Made by a program: the position numbers and the translations under genes
The notes under the pieces: generated by a model
Told to the model about the DNA's origin: nothing
Seen by the model: the letters and a program-made list of their open reading frames with translations, nothing else
Databases searched by the model: none
DNA from: Maratus speciosus
Lineage: Eukaryota; Arthropoda; Arachnida; Araneae; Salticidae
Direction: 5' to 3'
NCBI GenBank assembly: GCA_963932465.1
Contig: OZ010792.1
Coordinates: 3,100,001 to 3,164,000 of the forward strand
DNA: 64,000 nt
Shown here: positions 10,707-22,402 of the stretch, piece by piece
Numbering within the stretch: the first letter of the stretch is position 1
Layout: every line of letters begins with the position of its first letter

Positions 10707-12458
10707 AAAACTAGTATGTTGTGGCCATCACAAAACTTTCTTCTATATAAATCACGTCAATTAAATCATTTAAATAGTACAAGAAATTGCATCAATTTAG
10801 CACCAATTCATACCAAAGTACCGTCGATCGGGGCTACTTTGGTCCTTGCGGGGTTACTTTGGTCCAGCTTATAAAAAAAGTTTTTATTCTTTGTATTGAA
10901 CAAACCATACAAGATAATTTGGAGTTCTGGCCCTTGAAAAATAATTTATACCCTACTATAGGGTATTTGAATAGTTTGGGGGTAATTTAATTTTTTTAGT
11001 GGCAACACTGAATGTGTTTGTAAACAACTGTTTTCGTGTGTAGATTTTAACTCTCCAAACTTTTTATTGTAAAACAATCTTGATAAGAGCTACAAATAAA
11101 GTAAGTGTCAAAATATTACCTTTAGTAACCTGTAACCCACGTGTGATCATAACTTTTCTTTTAACTTTTTATTTTGGCAGAAAATATTTAAGTTTTCATA
11201 AAGCTAGCATGAAAACTAGTATTTCGGGGCTACTTTGTGCAAGGCCTTTTTTGGTCAGAAAATAGCCCCAATTACTTAGAAATGCCTTTTATGCAACCAA
11301 ATCTCTTAAAACATGTTTTAAGTAACATTTTTTTCAAATGTTACTGCAGCAAAATGTTACATTAATTGTTTTTGTTCTAGTTGCTGAGGATAACATGACG
11401 AAACTGCTTCTCGTTTCTTTAATATGAACAATTGGTTTATTGCGTTTAAATGTTTAAAAAAAAAAAAAAAATCGTTTATCCAGTTTGCAGTGTTAATTTA
11501 TTAGCAAATGCTATTGCAAAGGGGTTTCAATAAAAAAAAATTTCATTTACATATGAAATGTACTCATTTTATATGAAAAAAAGTGAATGGACCAAAGAAG
11601 CCCCCCGCCAGGGATACATTGTTCCAGAACTTTAAAAATAGTTGAAAAATAAAAATTTTTATCTTTAAAACCATACAGTTTGCTTCATTGTTTCATGTTA
11701 ATTGTTTACAACTCCATTTCGCCGTTGAAAAATCAAATATAATATTTTGTAATAATGGAAATGTGAGTGGAACCAGTAAAAAGTGGCCCAAAGATCGACG
11801 GTACATCTGTATTTGAAGTTTGATGAAAATTCGTGCATTAGTTCTTGAGATAGAGCTATAGTGAAAATTCTGAAAAATGCAACATAGCAGCGCCGTCTGT
11901 TGAGCGATTTGCACCAAAACATAAACAACAGTAATTCATATCAAGGTATACCTGAATCTGAAGTTTGTTGAAAATCTAAGCATTAGTTCTTGAGATACAG
12001 CTATTTCGGAAATTGCAAAAAATGCACCATAGCTGCGCCACCTGTTGAGCGATCCACAACAAAATGTATAAAACGTCAATTCTTGTCAAGGACTAACTGA
12101 ATCTGAAATTTGATGAAAATCCGTGCATTAGTTCTGGAGATTGAGCTATTGTGGAAATCGTGAAAAATGCTGCATAGCAGCGCCATCTGTTGAGCGATTT
12201 ACACCAAAAACTAATCGCACCCATTTATATCAGGGACTAACTGAATATAAATTTTTATTAAATTCGATTCATTAGTTCTTGAGATAGAGTGCCCACAAAA
12301 TTTGTGTCACACACAGACAGACAGACTCACAGACAGACATTTTGTAAAAACATGTTTTTCGGGTTCTCTGACCCCTAAAACGTGTAAATCCGTCGAAAAC
12401 CGGAATTCGAAAATTTTCATGAATCCAATACTTTCTTCTTGTAAAGATAGAAAAAAGT
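10707..12458 (+). mobile_element. Helentron/HINE-like element with internal tandem core, copy 1
   Basis: The left end carries AACTAGTATGTTGTGGCCAT, then ACTTTCTTCTATATAAATC. The right end carries the imperfect hairpin CTTTCTTCTTGTAAAGATAG ending in AAAAAAGT. Between them are about four tandem units of 145-160 bp, each with TTAGTTCTTGAGAT and GCGCC(A/G)(T/C)CTGTTGAGCGAT, followed by a CAGACAGACAG tract. The combination of short terminal repeats, a 3' hairpin and a tandem core is what is known from Helentron-associated elements; that assignment is inference. A mariner-like element (10821-11801) splits the left part. Confidence 0.65.
10821..11801. mobile_element. Tc1/mariner-like element inside the Helentron-like element
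   Basis: The left end is TA then CCGTCGATCGGGGCTACTTT. The right end read inward is CCGTCGATCTTTGGGCCACT, then TA at 11802-11803. Length 981 bp. The related copy at 28849-29642 has the uninterrupted target (CAAAG-TA-TATCTG), which confirms the boundaries and the TA duplication. GGACCAAAG-type words repeat near the ends. No transposase frame. Confidence 0.85.
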
Positions 12459-12746
12459 AAAAATATATTATTGTGGATTGTCTAAAACAGGTATGAATGG
12501 CCAATACTTTGCTAATTGCCATCGGTTTTAAAAATATGCATAGAAACATCGCACAGACCGCAGAAAAGTGAAATCAAGTGTATTCCGACTACGGATGAGG
12601 TCGGTGGCTGTCAACCGTAATCCAGATAATCTCAATTTCGCTTTGCAACGGATCGTGTGGTGTTGGTAAGTGTAATTTTAAACTGCTGGCAACCAGCAAG
12701 GTCATTCACACCTGTTTCAAGTAATCAAGAACAAGAATTTTTTAAA
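12459..12746. other. Unassigned sequence between two mobile elements
   Basis: About 290 bp without frame or recognised repeat. It may be host DNA that received the elements on both sides. Confidence 0.4.
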
Positions 12747-13617
12747 CTAGGAGGCTCAGCCCCCTGCTCGCTAACGGTCGCCAACCCCCATGAATTGCTA
12801 CGCAATTCCTATTGAGATCCCAGCTCGCTTCGCTCGCTCCCCACTATTTATGTCAATTCTAGCCAGAATGAGTGCTATCATAAATCATTACAACGTATTA
12901 AATTTACAAATATTTTTAATGTATAAAAAAGTAATGGAAAACTTTGCTGAAAATGTAAATAAAAATGTACCTTGGAAACAGAATTAATTTAAAACCTTAG
13001 TGGAAACACAATAAAAAATATTTTTAGTTATGCGATCCGAGCAAGCAACATATGAAATTTACAAATATTTTAATTCATAAAAAAGTAATTGAAAATTTTG
13101 TTGAAAATATAAATAAAAATGCATTTATCAAAAGTTTGGCGCTGATAGATCATCATTGAGAAGGCTAAGTGACCAGGAAATTGACGCCGTTTAAATTTAA
13201 ATGGCATGTTAGTGTCAAATGGGGTCCTTCTCCTTTCATTTTGCCTATAGTATTGAAAATCACAACTTAAATTAATTTAAAACTATATTAAGACGCTATA
13301 AAAGATGCTACGTCTCACGTTATCGAACTGTGTAAACAAAACGTTTTCGCCTGTGTCTAAATATAACCTTGGATCAAAAAGCTGATTCGCTGAATTCCTC
13401 ACGTCACCGTAAAATGGACCAATAGCAATTGTCATTCGTGTATTGCTCAAACGGTTTGCGTTAACAGAGAGATTCTGTCTGGATTTTGATTTGCTGAGTA
13501 GGTTCGGCCATGTGACCGTAACTTAACCACTCAGAATCGTCGCTTTGGCTGTTGCCAAATAGCAAGCTACAAATACAGCCCTTTTTTAGCTCTACGTAAG
13601 AGAAATATATATATAGA
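12747..13617 (-). mobile_element. Non-autonomous Helitron, second family
   Basis: Minus-strand 5' end A|TCTATATATATATTTCTC at 13617. The 3' end at 12747 is a hairpin (GGGGGC TGA GCCTCC) plus CTAG, followed by T. This gives the A|T target without duplication. The GC-rich 3' region contains GGCGACCGTTAGCGAGC, different from the 1.7-kb family. Two tandem internal units (AAATTTACAAATATTTT, AAAAAAGTAAT) lie at about 12898-12975 and 13058-13130. Length 871 bp. The 65-codon frame at 12790 is not supported as a gene. Confidence 0.82.
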
Positions 13618-13907
13618 TGTTTGAATCTTCATGAGATATTTCAGCAAATTTCTTCAGCAGCTCTATACAGTCTATATACAGTCCTCCAAGGAAAAAATTG
13701 ATACCCGATTTGAACACGTGAATTTCACTTGGAGTCAATCAGAACACTTAAAAATGATGTTCGTCAACCTTTTGACCGAACCGACCAGGTATACCTAAGC
13801 CTGAAAACAGAAATAAAATAAAATAAATAAAATATGTTAATGAAATGACGGAAAAACACTCTACACTAATATCAGTGTTATTTGTTATGAATTAAACGAA
13901 TGTAATA
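13618..13907. other. Unassigned AT-rich sequence
   Basis: Nothing recognised in the roughly 290 bp between the Helitron and the Tigger-like element. Confidence 0.4.
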
Positions 13908-14179
13908 CAGTAAACATCCTCTAATCCAGCACGTTCGGGTTTTGAAGCATGCCAGATTACTAAATTTTCCGGATTACAGGATGGATGTCGGGAGAAACGT
14001 GTAGAAGTTAGAATGACAGTAAAGCATGTTTCCTATTCTTCAAACAGCTTGAATAGAATAAAAAAATACCCAATGTAAAGATATACAGCATATGAAAATG
14101 ATTATAAAATAAAAATATGCACTGTAGACCTACTCGTAGAAGCCATCTTAAAAAATCTCGAACATCAGTTTGTTTTGTA

Positions 14180-14383
14180 CTAGTCTTCTCTTTTTAGGAA
14201 GTCATTTGATATTATGTGGAGTTTCATAATTTCCGCATCGTTGAACGAAGTGCTGCGCTCAGAAAACTTCATAAATTTATTCAAGGCATGCTTGATGTCT
14301 GCTTGAGTCCAACTAATGTTGTTTGTCTCGACCACATCATCTTCATCAGAGTCAGTCTTTGTGGAATGTTGGGTTGATAACAC
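14180..14383 (-). pseudogene. C-terminal remnant of a Tigger-like transposase
   Basis: A 67-codon frame whose order (acidic SDEDDVVE stretch, then ISWTQADIKHALNKFMKF, then DAEIMKLHII and a short basic tail) resembles the extreme C-terminus of Tigger/jerky-type transposases. The DDE catalytic core and the DNA-binding domain are absent. It lies inside the TA-flanked element 13908-15309 on the strand expected for it. It cannot encode an active enzyme. Confidence 0.6.
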
Positions 14384-14570
14384 TCTGAATGATGGCCTTA
14401 TCAGTCAAAATTTCCTCTGACTGCACATCAAAATCTGTTTCAACTCATTCTATTTCTTCGCGATTCAGTTGTAACAATGGGGTTCACAACCGAAAACATC
14501 TTCTAGTTCATCTGTAAGGAACCAGTAACTTTGTTACAAAGGCTCTCTAGTGGTTTGAAGGTGAACGTGG

Positions 14571-15088
14571 TGTAAGACATAACTCTAATATAGAGGCACT
14601 CTAATTGTCCGCTGTGCATTTTTAATTAGGAGTTCACTGTTCCGCGAGTTAGCGGTAACCGTATGCAAATTTATTTGCTCAGTCTGCCAGAGTATAAATA
14701 GGGGAGCAAAAATATGTTAAGCGTTTAGTTGGTTAGTCAATGTAGTTAGAGAGAGTGTGAGTTGGCGCAAATAGTTTTGGTGTGGAGAAACGGCCTATAT
14801 GGCTGAAGCTTAGCCTGGGGACAAGAACAGATTTAGAATGAGAGGAAATCTAGACGTGGATTTGAAATGAACTCTGCCGTCACAGCTTAAGCACGCTCCG
14901 GAGAAATGAAGTTACGTGAGTTAATTTTTGACTTTATATTTAATTAAGATTGTTTGATTGCTATCACTGAGTGAGGGCGAAATTTATGAGATCTTGTCTG
15001 CCAACCCCTTTGCCCGTTGTTGAATAAAAGCTCTATATTTAAAACCAATAAGACTCCTCGTGAACTCCACCACTATAATTACGCCACA
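14571..15088 (+). repeat. Solo-LTR-like segment
   Basis: The segment has LTR-like signals in order: TG start (TGTAAGACATAACTC), a TATA box in AGTATAAATAGGGG at 14691-14704, a poly(A) signal AATAAA at 15023-15028, and a CA end (ACGCCACA). Both sides are Tigger-like sequence, so the segment is an insertion. I could not identify a target duplication, and the exact start could instead be near 14532 (TGTTACAAAGG). Which LTR family it belongs to is not clear. Confidence 0.5.
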
Positions 15089-16099
15089 CATCGTCAACTA
15101 CATCGTTTTCAGTAACTTCAACAATTTCATCCATTACATCATGACTTTTTCAAAATTTTCTGTTTCAATCCTCATTCTGAAGTTCCATCAGATTATTATA
15201 AACATCAGGAGGGATTAAACAAGGAATACTAATTCTTTTTTCTTCAAAAGTCGTGCCGGATTATCCAGGATGTCGGGCCTTAAGATGCCGGATTAGAGGA
15301 TGTTTACTGTATTCTCAATGGAAGTTGATCAAATTATAATCAAATTATGAAATATCTAAAGTTATTAAATTAATTGAAATTATTATCGTTATTATTGAAA
15401 ACTTTTAAGATAGGTGATAAGGAACTTCACTTTGGAATTTTATCAAATGTTAGGGGATTTTAAAATTATTAACGTCTGAAATGTTTTTAATTATTTAATG
15501 TCTAAAATTTGTAGACATTAAATACAATAAGAGGCCTAAAAAATCGCAAGCATTTTGAACGTTGAAATTTTCAGGAAAATAAAATATTTTTTAAAGAATT
15601 ATACGAAACTATACTTCAACCATAATTTTTTCATGACGCCACGTAAGAATTAAGTACTTCACAAAACTTTGAAGTGCAAAATTAATTTAATGAATTATTT
15701 AAATAAATCTTTGAAATAAAAAAAGTATTTAACAATTATTATTCAGAAAACCATAAAAATTAACAATTTTTTATACATATATAAATGTTAGTGTACAAAT
15801 TTAATTTAAACAATTATTCATATAAATCTTTTAAATATAAAATTGTTATAAATTATTAAGTAAGAAAATATAAAAATTAATGAAGCTGTACTAAATTTTA
15901 GAGTACAAAATTAATGAAAACAATTATTTAAACTAATGATTTGCGTATAAAAATTCTCTTAATAAAAACATAAAAAAAACTATACTAAATTTTGAATTAA
16001 AAAATTTATTTAAGCAATTATTTAAATAAATCTTTTAAATAGAAAACAAATTTAAACTAAAAAAAAAAAGAAAAGTGCCCAGTTAAACTGGTGGCATTG

Positions 16100-16553
16100 A
16101 GCTCACAGGCTATTTACACGTATTGTATATTATACTCTTATTTCAAAGAATAATGCGCCTCGAAAACTAAAGAAATCGACAAAATACACATTTAGCTAAA
16201 TTAAGGGAGGGGGGTAACTCCCCCATTTACCCCTTTATTCTTAATCAATGAACCTCCAAATCTAATCAGGGAACCGCCTTATCAGAATAAACCGGCATAC
16301 CAAATTTGAAGCAAATCGGATAAATCTGCAGGAAAAACCCATTTATCTAAATTAAGGGGGAATTAGCCCCCGTTACCCTTCTTTATACGTAACCAATGAA
16401 TCCTTGAAACTAATCTGGGAAGCGCCTTATCAGAATAAACCTATATCTAAAATTTGAAGTAAATTGGATATTTCAATCAAGACTATCGTGTTACGTACAT
16501 ACATACAGAACCTGGGGGCACATTATAGCTCTTAGGCTTTGATAGCCTGTGAG
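16100..16553 (-). mobile_element. Helentron/HINE-like element with two tandem core units
   Basis: Terminal repeats AGCTCACAGGCTAT (16100-16113) and ATAGCCTGTGAGCT (16540-16553) are perfect inverses. The right end also forms a local hairpin with AGCTCTTAGGCT just before it. Inside are two units of about 151 bp that start at CTAAATTAAGGG (about 16196 and 16347) and share CGCCTTATCAGAATAAAC and AATTTGAAG. Layout parallels the family at 10.7 and 28.8 kb. It sits inside the satellite array. Confidence 0.65.
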
Positions 16554-16704
16554 CTGAAAAACTAAATTAATTTAAACAATTAATAAAATATATCGAAATC
16601 TAAAACATTAATTCGTTATTATTTGAGAAACCATAAAAATTAATGTATATTAAATGTTAGAGCACAAAATAATTATTAAACATTTATTTAAAACTCTCTG
16701 ACAG

Positions 16705-16868
16705 CAGTGCTGAATTCAGACACTTTTCTCCGAGGGGATTTCTATGGCTCCGTGGGGAACATTATACAGTTCCCGGGGAAAAATTGCACTTTTTGACCAT
16801 TGAAAATACAAAATCTCAAATCATCCGGTGGCACATCTCATTGCTCCGGAACGGATTCCACTGAATTG
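16705..16868. mobile_element. Diverged hAT-like MITE (relative of 49713-49900)
   Basis: Starts CAGTGCTGAATTCAGACAC and follows the 49.7-kb MITE in reverse orientation through GGGATTTCT(A/G)TGGCTCC, GCACTTTTTGACCATTGAAA and AAATCTCAAATC. The second terminus is degraded and no target duplication is visible. Confidence 0.6.
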
Positions 16869-17240
16869 TTCAAATGGGCAAAATTGTAATGTTGTTTTCT
16901 CCATATTTTTTGTTAAATGCTAAAAAAAGATGATTCTTTCAGCATTATATAAAAAAGCTTAATTACGAATATGAATGTAATCCTTGAGAGCATTAATCAT
17001 TGTTCAATGTATTAAAAATGCATTAACACTGGAATGACGCTGAGGGGCCATTTTGGCGCCCAACCATATGGATATATTTCGGTTCGAACCAGAAATTCCT
17101 ATATAAAAAATGTTTAAAAGATACAAGCGAAAAAAAAGGGGGGGGAGGGCTAATTACATAAGTTAAACATTTTTAAATAAAAACTCTGGTATCAACTATT
17201 CTTTTATAAAACTTGTGTAAGAATTCCCGTCTTTCTAGTG

Positions 17241-17650
17241 TTAAGGATGTAAATCCAAACTGCTTATTTTCTGACTCATTTTCAAATTCATTTTTGCTCT
17301 CAAACGCATCCAATTGGAAGATTCTCTTATTCAGAAACTATATAATGTGCTGTATGGGTCGATTTTTTGATAAAGGCACAATATACTTCAAAAAATGCTG
17401 TCAAAGTGGGCGCTTTGAACCGAATTTCCCGAAGCAATAGTGCTGGAAACGAAAAAAGGGTCGTACTGAGAAAATAATTGTTTATAAATCAAGTTCTAAT
17501 GAATCGAACGAAAAAATAAATGACACAGGTCGCTTAGAAATAAATCTCTTTAAAAAATCACGTCAGAAAGTTTCATGTTTTTACTTTTAAAAATGAGTCT
17601 GAGAATGTGTCAGAAAATTTCGAGTTGTTGAGCGTGGAAAAATAACTAAT
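17241..17650 (+). mobile_element. MITE family with AAGG-TGTTCTC termini, copy 3
   Basis: Begins TTAAGGATGTAAATCC and contains ATTCATTTTTGCTCTCAAAC, TTTGAACCGAATTTCCCGAA and the trailing GAGTTGTTGAGCGTGGAAAA. The right terminus is lost in the surrounding satellite. The short frame overlapping its left half is not a gene. Confidence 0.7.
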
Positions 17651-20600
17651 GCTTATATTGCAGCGAAACCGGGAACTTAGTGAACGTATTAACATGGGTT
17701 TGTCAGTGGGAGAGTTAAATAAATCTTTTAAAAATAATACTTTCAACAATTATTACTTGGCAAACCATAACAAATTATAAAATTTTAATAAATGTTACAA
17801 ACAAACACAAAATAAATGAAAACATTTATTCATATAAAATTTTTAAATAGAAACCATTTAACAAATTATTATATAAGAAACCATAAAACCTAACGAAATT
17901 TTAATAAATGTTAGCGTACAAAATCAATATAAACAATTATTTATATAAATCTTTTATACATAAAATTTTCATAACTTTTGAATTAGGAAAATATTAAAAT
18001 TAATGGGACTATATTAAATTTTAGAGTAGAAAGTTATTAAAAAAAACTTGTCAATAAATGTTTTGAGTATAAAAAATTCTATCAATATCAATGGAAACAT
18101 AAAAAATAACAAAACTATGTTAAATTTCAGAGTGCAAAATTAATTTAAAGAAATATTTCAAAAAAAATCTTTCAAACATAAAATTAATTTTAACTAAAAC
18201 AAAACTGAAAATCTAAATTAATTTGAAAAAATATTTAAATAAACTTTATAAATAAAAAAAATTCAATGATTTTTTTTTCAAGAAACCATAAAACCTAATG
18301 AAACTTTAATAAATAATAGAGTATAAAAAAATTTAAAGCATTATTTGAATAGAAAATTATCAAATATTACTTAGAACGACCGAAAAAATTTATGAACCTA
18401 TAATAAATTCTAGAATATTAAAAATTCAATTTAAACAATTATATTTATGTAAATCTTTCGAATATAAATTTTCTATAAATAGAAAACATAAAAATAATAT
18501 AATTATACCAGATTCTAGAGTATTAAAAATTTAATTTAAACAATTATATTTACGTAAATCTTTCGAATATAAATTTTCTATAAATATAAAACATAAAAAT
18601 AATATAATTATACCTGATTTTAGAGAATGGAAATAATTTAAACAGTTATTTACAAAATTTTTTAAATACAAAACTTTTATCAATTATTAAAACCACAAAA
18701 AATAATAAATATTTAACAATTTTTGAGTTCAAAACCCATTTTAACAATTATTTAAAAAGCTTTTGTAAATATAAAACTGTCATGCATGATTATTAAGAAA
18801 GACAACGACAACAACAGCAACAACAATAATAACAATCAAACTTTAATAAATTTTAGAGTGCAAAATTAATTTAAACAATATTTTTTATATTTTTTCTTTT
18901 AAGCATAAAATTTTCATCATTTATATTCAAGAAAGAAGAACAGATAATGAAACCATAATAAATTTCAGAGTACAAAATTAATTTGAACAATTTTTTAAAT
19001 TATCTCTTAAACATAAAACTTTTATCATTTATTATTTAAGAAGATAAAACAAATAATGAAAGTTTAATAAATTTTAGATTATCATTTCATTTAAATAATT
19101 TTTTATATTAATCTTTTAAATATAAAATTTTTGTAAACTTTTAATTAAGAAAATATAAAAAAAATTAACGAAACTACTAAATTTTAGAATGCAAAATTAA
19201 TTACTATTCTTTAAATAACGTTTTGAGTATAAAATATCTACCAGTATAAAACATAAAAATTAATAAAACTTTACTAAATTTTAGCGTGAAAAATTATTTA
19301 AACAGTTATTTAAATAAATATTTTAAATAGAAACTAATTTAAACTAAAGTTAAATTTAAAAACGAAATTAAATTTAACAATTATTAAATATATATATGTA
19401 AATAGAACAATTATTATTTAAGATACCATGAAAATAATTAAACTTTAATAAATGGTAATGTAAAGAATATTTAAATATTTTAAACAGAGACGGATTGTAA
19501 GAAATTATAATCAGAAATCTTATAAATAGAAAACTTTAAACAATTATTATTTACAAAACCATTATAAAATTCATTTAAACAATTACTTAAATAAATTTTT
19601 TTAATATAAAATTTTGTCAATTAATATATAACAAAACATAAAATTATTCTAACTATGCTAAATATTACAGTGAAAAATTAATTTAAATATATTTTTTAAA
19701 TATATATGTTTTTTTAAATGAAACTTTCATCATTTATTATTAAAAAAGACAAACAAATAACGGAACTTTAATAAATTTTGGATTACAATTTAATTTAAAC
19801 AAATATGGGGGAAAACATTTAAAATTAAAAAAACATATTATTTAAAAAGTCATAAAAAATAATGAAACTATACTAAATTCTAAAGTGCTAAACCAATTTA
19901 ATGAATTATATACATTAAAAAAATTAATAAAACTTCATTATTTATTGTTTAAAAAGACTTAAAAATTAATAAACTTCAATGCATTTTAAAGTAGAAAATA
20001 AATCAAAAAAATATTTAAATAAATATTTTAAATAATAAACTTTTTAAATTATTATTTAAGAAACTATAAAAATATGAAATTTTAATAAATGTTAGAATAC
20101 AAAATTAATGTAAACAATTATTTTGAAAAATTTTTTAAATATAAAACAATTATAAATAATTATTTAAGGAAACTTAAAAATTAATTAAACTATAATATTT
20201 AGATTGTACATTAATTTAAGCAATTACTTGAAAAATACAGTTAAATGCTAAAACAAACTCTGCAATGTTGGTGGTTCAAATCTTTACTATTTGATTAAGT
20301 TCTTGTTATGCAGCTTTTCCTTTCAAATCAAAATTTTAAAAAAATGTGAGATTTTTTAATATGTATGTGCATGATTGCCTCTTTGAATATTAATGTTCAA
20401 ATTTCTAAACAGAATATACAAAATTAAAAGTTTTAAAAATCATAAATTATTTCAAATAAATAAATAAACAAACATTGAAAAAAATTATATAAATTGAAAC
20501 TTTTGGTAGGGCAGCTTTTCATGCCAAAATAACAATTGTTTTTAAATTTTCTAAATTTAAAAGGCTTATTTGAAAATTAATTGAAGTTTATTTTGTGTTG

Positions 20601-20850
20601 TAAATTTTGGAACTTTCATTACTTTTTATATCTTTTTAAAAAATAATTAATAAAGGTAATTTTTTTTTAAAGTTTTATTTCAAAAAATTTTAAACTAATT
20701 TACACTCTAAAATTTATTAAAGTTTCATTACTTTAATGGTTTCTCAAATAATAATTGTTAAGCGTTTTGTATTTAAAAATTTTATTTAATTAATTATTTA
20801 GATTAATTTTGTACACTGAAGTTTCGTAAAACCGACAATTCACTTGTGAC

Positions 20851-21178
20851 ATCATTTTAAAATTACCGCAGGTGTATAATCGGTCACATTTTTCAAAAAT
20901 AAATAAATAATAATAAAAAAGAACATCCCTTAAAATTTTAATGCTTAAAATCCTTGCGGCATTTTTAAAAATACCCTTATTTCATTTAATGTCTAATTTT
21001 TTTTTTTAAGTTCCCTTAATTCCAAAACGAAAGTATCTTATCACATAAAGATTGATAACAACCCGTATAGCAAGCATGGTTGCAGTGGTGTCACTGTCAC
21101 GTTACTGCAGGTCACAATGGTAAAATCTGTGACCAAAATGTATAATACGTATCTCAATGATTATTGAACACCATTTAA
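20851..21178. other. Unassigned AT-rich sequence
   Basis: Contains (A/G)GGTCACA-type words near 20885 and 21111, but no element boundaries or frames. Confidence 0.35.
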
Positions 21179-21335
21179 CACATTGAATGCCAAGTCCATT
21201 TTGTCTGTCTTTCCGTTTGGTCCACGAAATAAGATTCCCCTTACACAACCTATAAGTGTCAGTCACCGATGACTGACGCGGCCTAAACGGAAAGTTCAGT
21301 GTCGGTCACCGTTGACTGACATGACACTCAACGTG
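21179..21335. mobile_element. piggyBac-like MITE with TTAA target duplication
   Basis: Flanked by TTAA at 21175-21178 and 21336-21339. Termini CACATTGAATGCC and, from the right, CACGTTGAGTGTC. Length 157 bp. Internally GTGTC(A/G)GTCACCG(A/T) followed by TGACTGAC is repeated at about 21257 and 21299. Confidence 0.78.
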
Positions 21336-21359
21336 TTAATGCATCTCCATACCTATAAG

Positions 21360-21530
21360 GGGGGTTACCATAAGGAGACCCTGTTCTGCAGCCAAATATC
21401 ACCAAGTTTGTCGCCTCCTTGGCGATATATCGCCAAATTTGGCGAACAAAATTAGTTGCCAAAAGTGACGCCAACTTGGCGATATCTCTAATATTTCGCC
21501 AAATTCCCATAGACATCCACTTGTAAACCA
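21360..21530. other. Palindrome-rich stretch built on TTGGCGATAT words
   Basis: TTGGCGATA(T), CGCCAAATTTGGCG and GGCGATATATCGCC recur in both orientations. It could be a small foldback element, but no flanking duplication was found. The minus-strand frame here is not credible. Confidence 0.35.
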
Positions 21531-21692
21531 ATAGGGTTTACTTGCTTACAGAAAATGAACCAATTGAAATATTTTAATGCAACAAAAACTGATATTAGTT
21601 GAAGGGATTATATTAATTATATTTAAGGGAGTCCAAGTAAATAAAATCATGAATAAAGTAACATGATACAATGCGTAGCATGCTTTCCCAAA

Positions 21693-21751
21693 CAAATTTT
21701 AAGGGAGACCAAACTGGTCGCTAAGGGCGGCTAGTTTACTAAAACTGCACA
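21693..21751 (+). repeat. Short dispersed repeat, copy 2
   Basis: Second copy of the repeat at 4398-4476, in opposite orientation (TTAAGGGAGACCAAACTGGT, then CGGCTAGTTT). Confidence 0.6.
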
Positions 21752-21840
21752 CCGATCTTGGATCATCAGTGCATAAATGTTAAAGGTACGTAATAAAATC
21801 ACCACGACCATTACCATCGGACGAAAAGTGTTGGTCAAGA

Positions 21841-22005
21841 CCCCCCCCCCCCCTGCCCATCCCCTCTCTAAATCTACTACTAACTTCACGCGTAAGTTGA
21901 TTTCAATTTTATTTATTTATTTATTTTATTTATTTTTTTTTTTAAGGGGAAAAAAAACAGTCGAACAAAACGAAGCCCGAACAATAAGAACCAGAATCCT
22001 GAAAC

Positions 22006-22034
<29 letters not shown>
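21841..22034. repeat. Low-complexity C, TTTA and A tracts
   Basis: A C run at 21841-21853, a TTTA array near 21908-21940 and an A run at about 22006-22034. The 105-codon frame through this stretch is an artefact of the homopolymers. Confidence 0.85.
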
Positions 22035-22037
<3 letters not shown>

Positions 22038-22267
22038 TCGATCTGCAGATCTGTTAAAAAGATTTCTGTGAAATTACAGAAAATCTACTTGTAATCCATT
22101 ATCTTAAGTCTTCTGTAAAGTTATAGCGATTAAATTTATTTAGTTTATTCATTTTTAATGATAATAATTTATTTTCCGAAATTAGTGAATTTTTGAATTT
22201 TAAAGAATTAGAATTTTTCCAGTGAATTTGAACTGCTGTAGCATTTAATTTTTACAAAATTTATTTC

Positions 22268-22342
22268 CAGCTGGCCCGGGATTTTACCTCGAGCCCTGTT
22301 GACTGGAAACGAACATCTTACTGACTGTGCTATAGGAACTAT
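22268..22342 (-). repeat. Possible tRNA-derived SINE remnant
   Basis: Minus strand reads CTATAGCACAGTCAGTAAGA, similar to an A box, and about 40 bp later GGGCTCGAGGTAAAATCCCG, similar to a B box and T-arm. No acceptor stem or tail can be shown. Confidence 0.3.
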
Positions 22343-22402
22343 TACTATTTAATGAAAAGGATGTCTTTTATAATTCAGCGGGGAAATACTTTTAGTTTAC
22401 TT

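Larger units (their letters stand above)
13908..15309 (-). mobile_element. Pogo/Tigger-like element with decayed transposase
   Basis: Inverted ends CAGTAAACATCCTCTAATCC at the left and the same 20 bases read inward from the right, each flanked by the TA target (13906-13907 and 15310-15311). CCGGATTA words repeat inside both ends. A minus-strand transposase remnant is present (14180-14383), and further minus-strand fragments around 15095-15235 (LIPPDVYNNLMELQNED, MDEIVEVTENDVVDD) look like the preceding part of the same protein. An LTR-like segment at about 14571-15088 interrupts it. Confidence 0.82.
15660..20850. repeat. Degenerate AT-rich satellite array, unit about 105-117 bp
   Basis: A unit with the order AAAATTAATTTAAACAATTA, TTTAAATAAATCTTTTAAAT, then AATTATTATTTAAGAAACCA, TAAAAATTAATGAAACTTTA and ATAAATTTTAGAGTAC recurs many times. 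Unit starts at about 15673, 15790 and 15901 give spacings of 117 and 111, and 18413 and 18517 give 104. Units are diverged and many are truncated. From about 20640 to 20830 the unit appears in reverse orientation. Other elements interrupt the array (16.1, 16.7 and 17.2 kb). No coding potential. Confidence 0.8.

Noticed and set aside
21777..22094. 105-codon plus-strand frame
   Set aside because: Built on C, TTTA and A tracts; composition explains the open frame.
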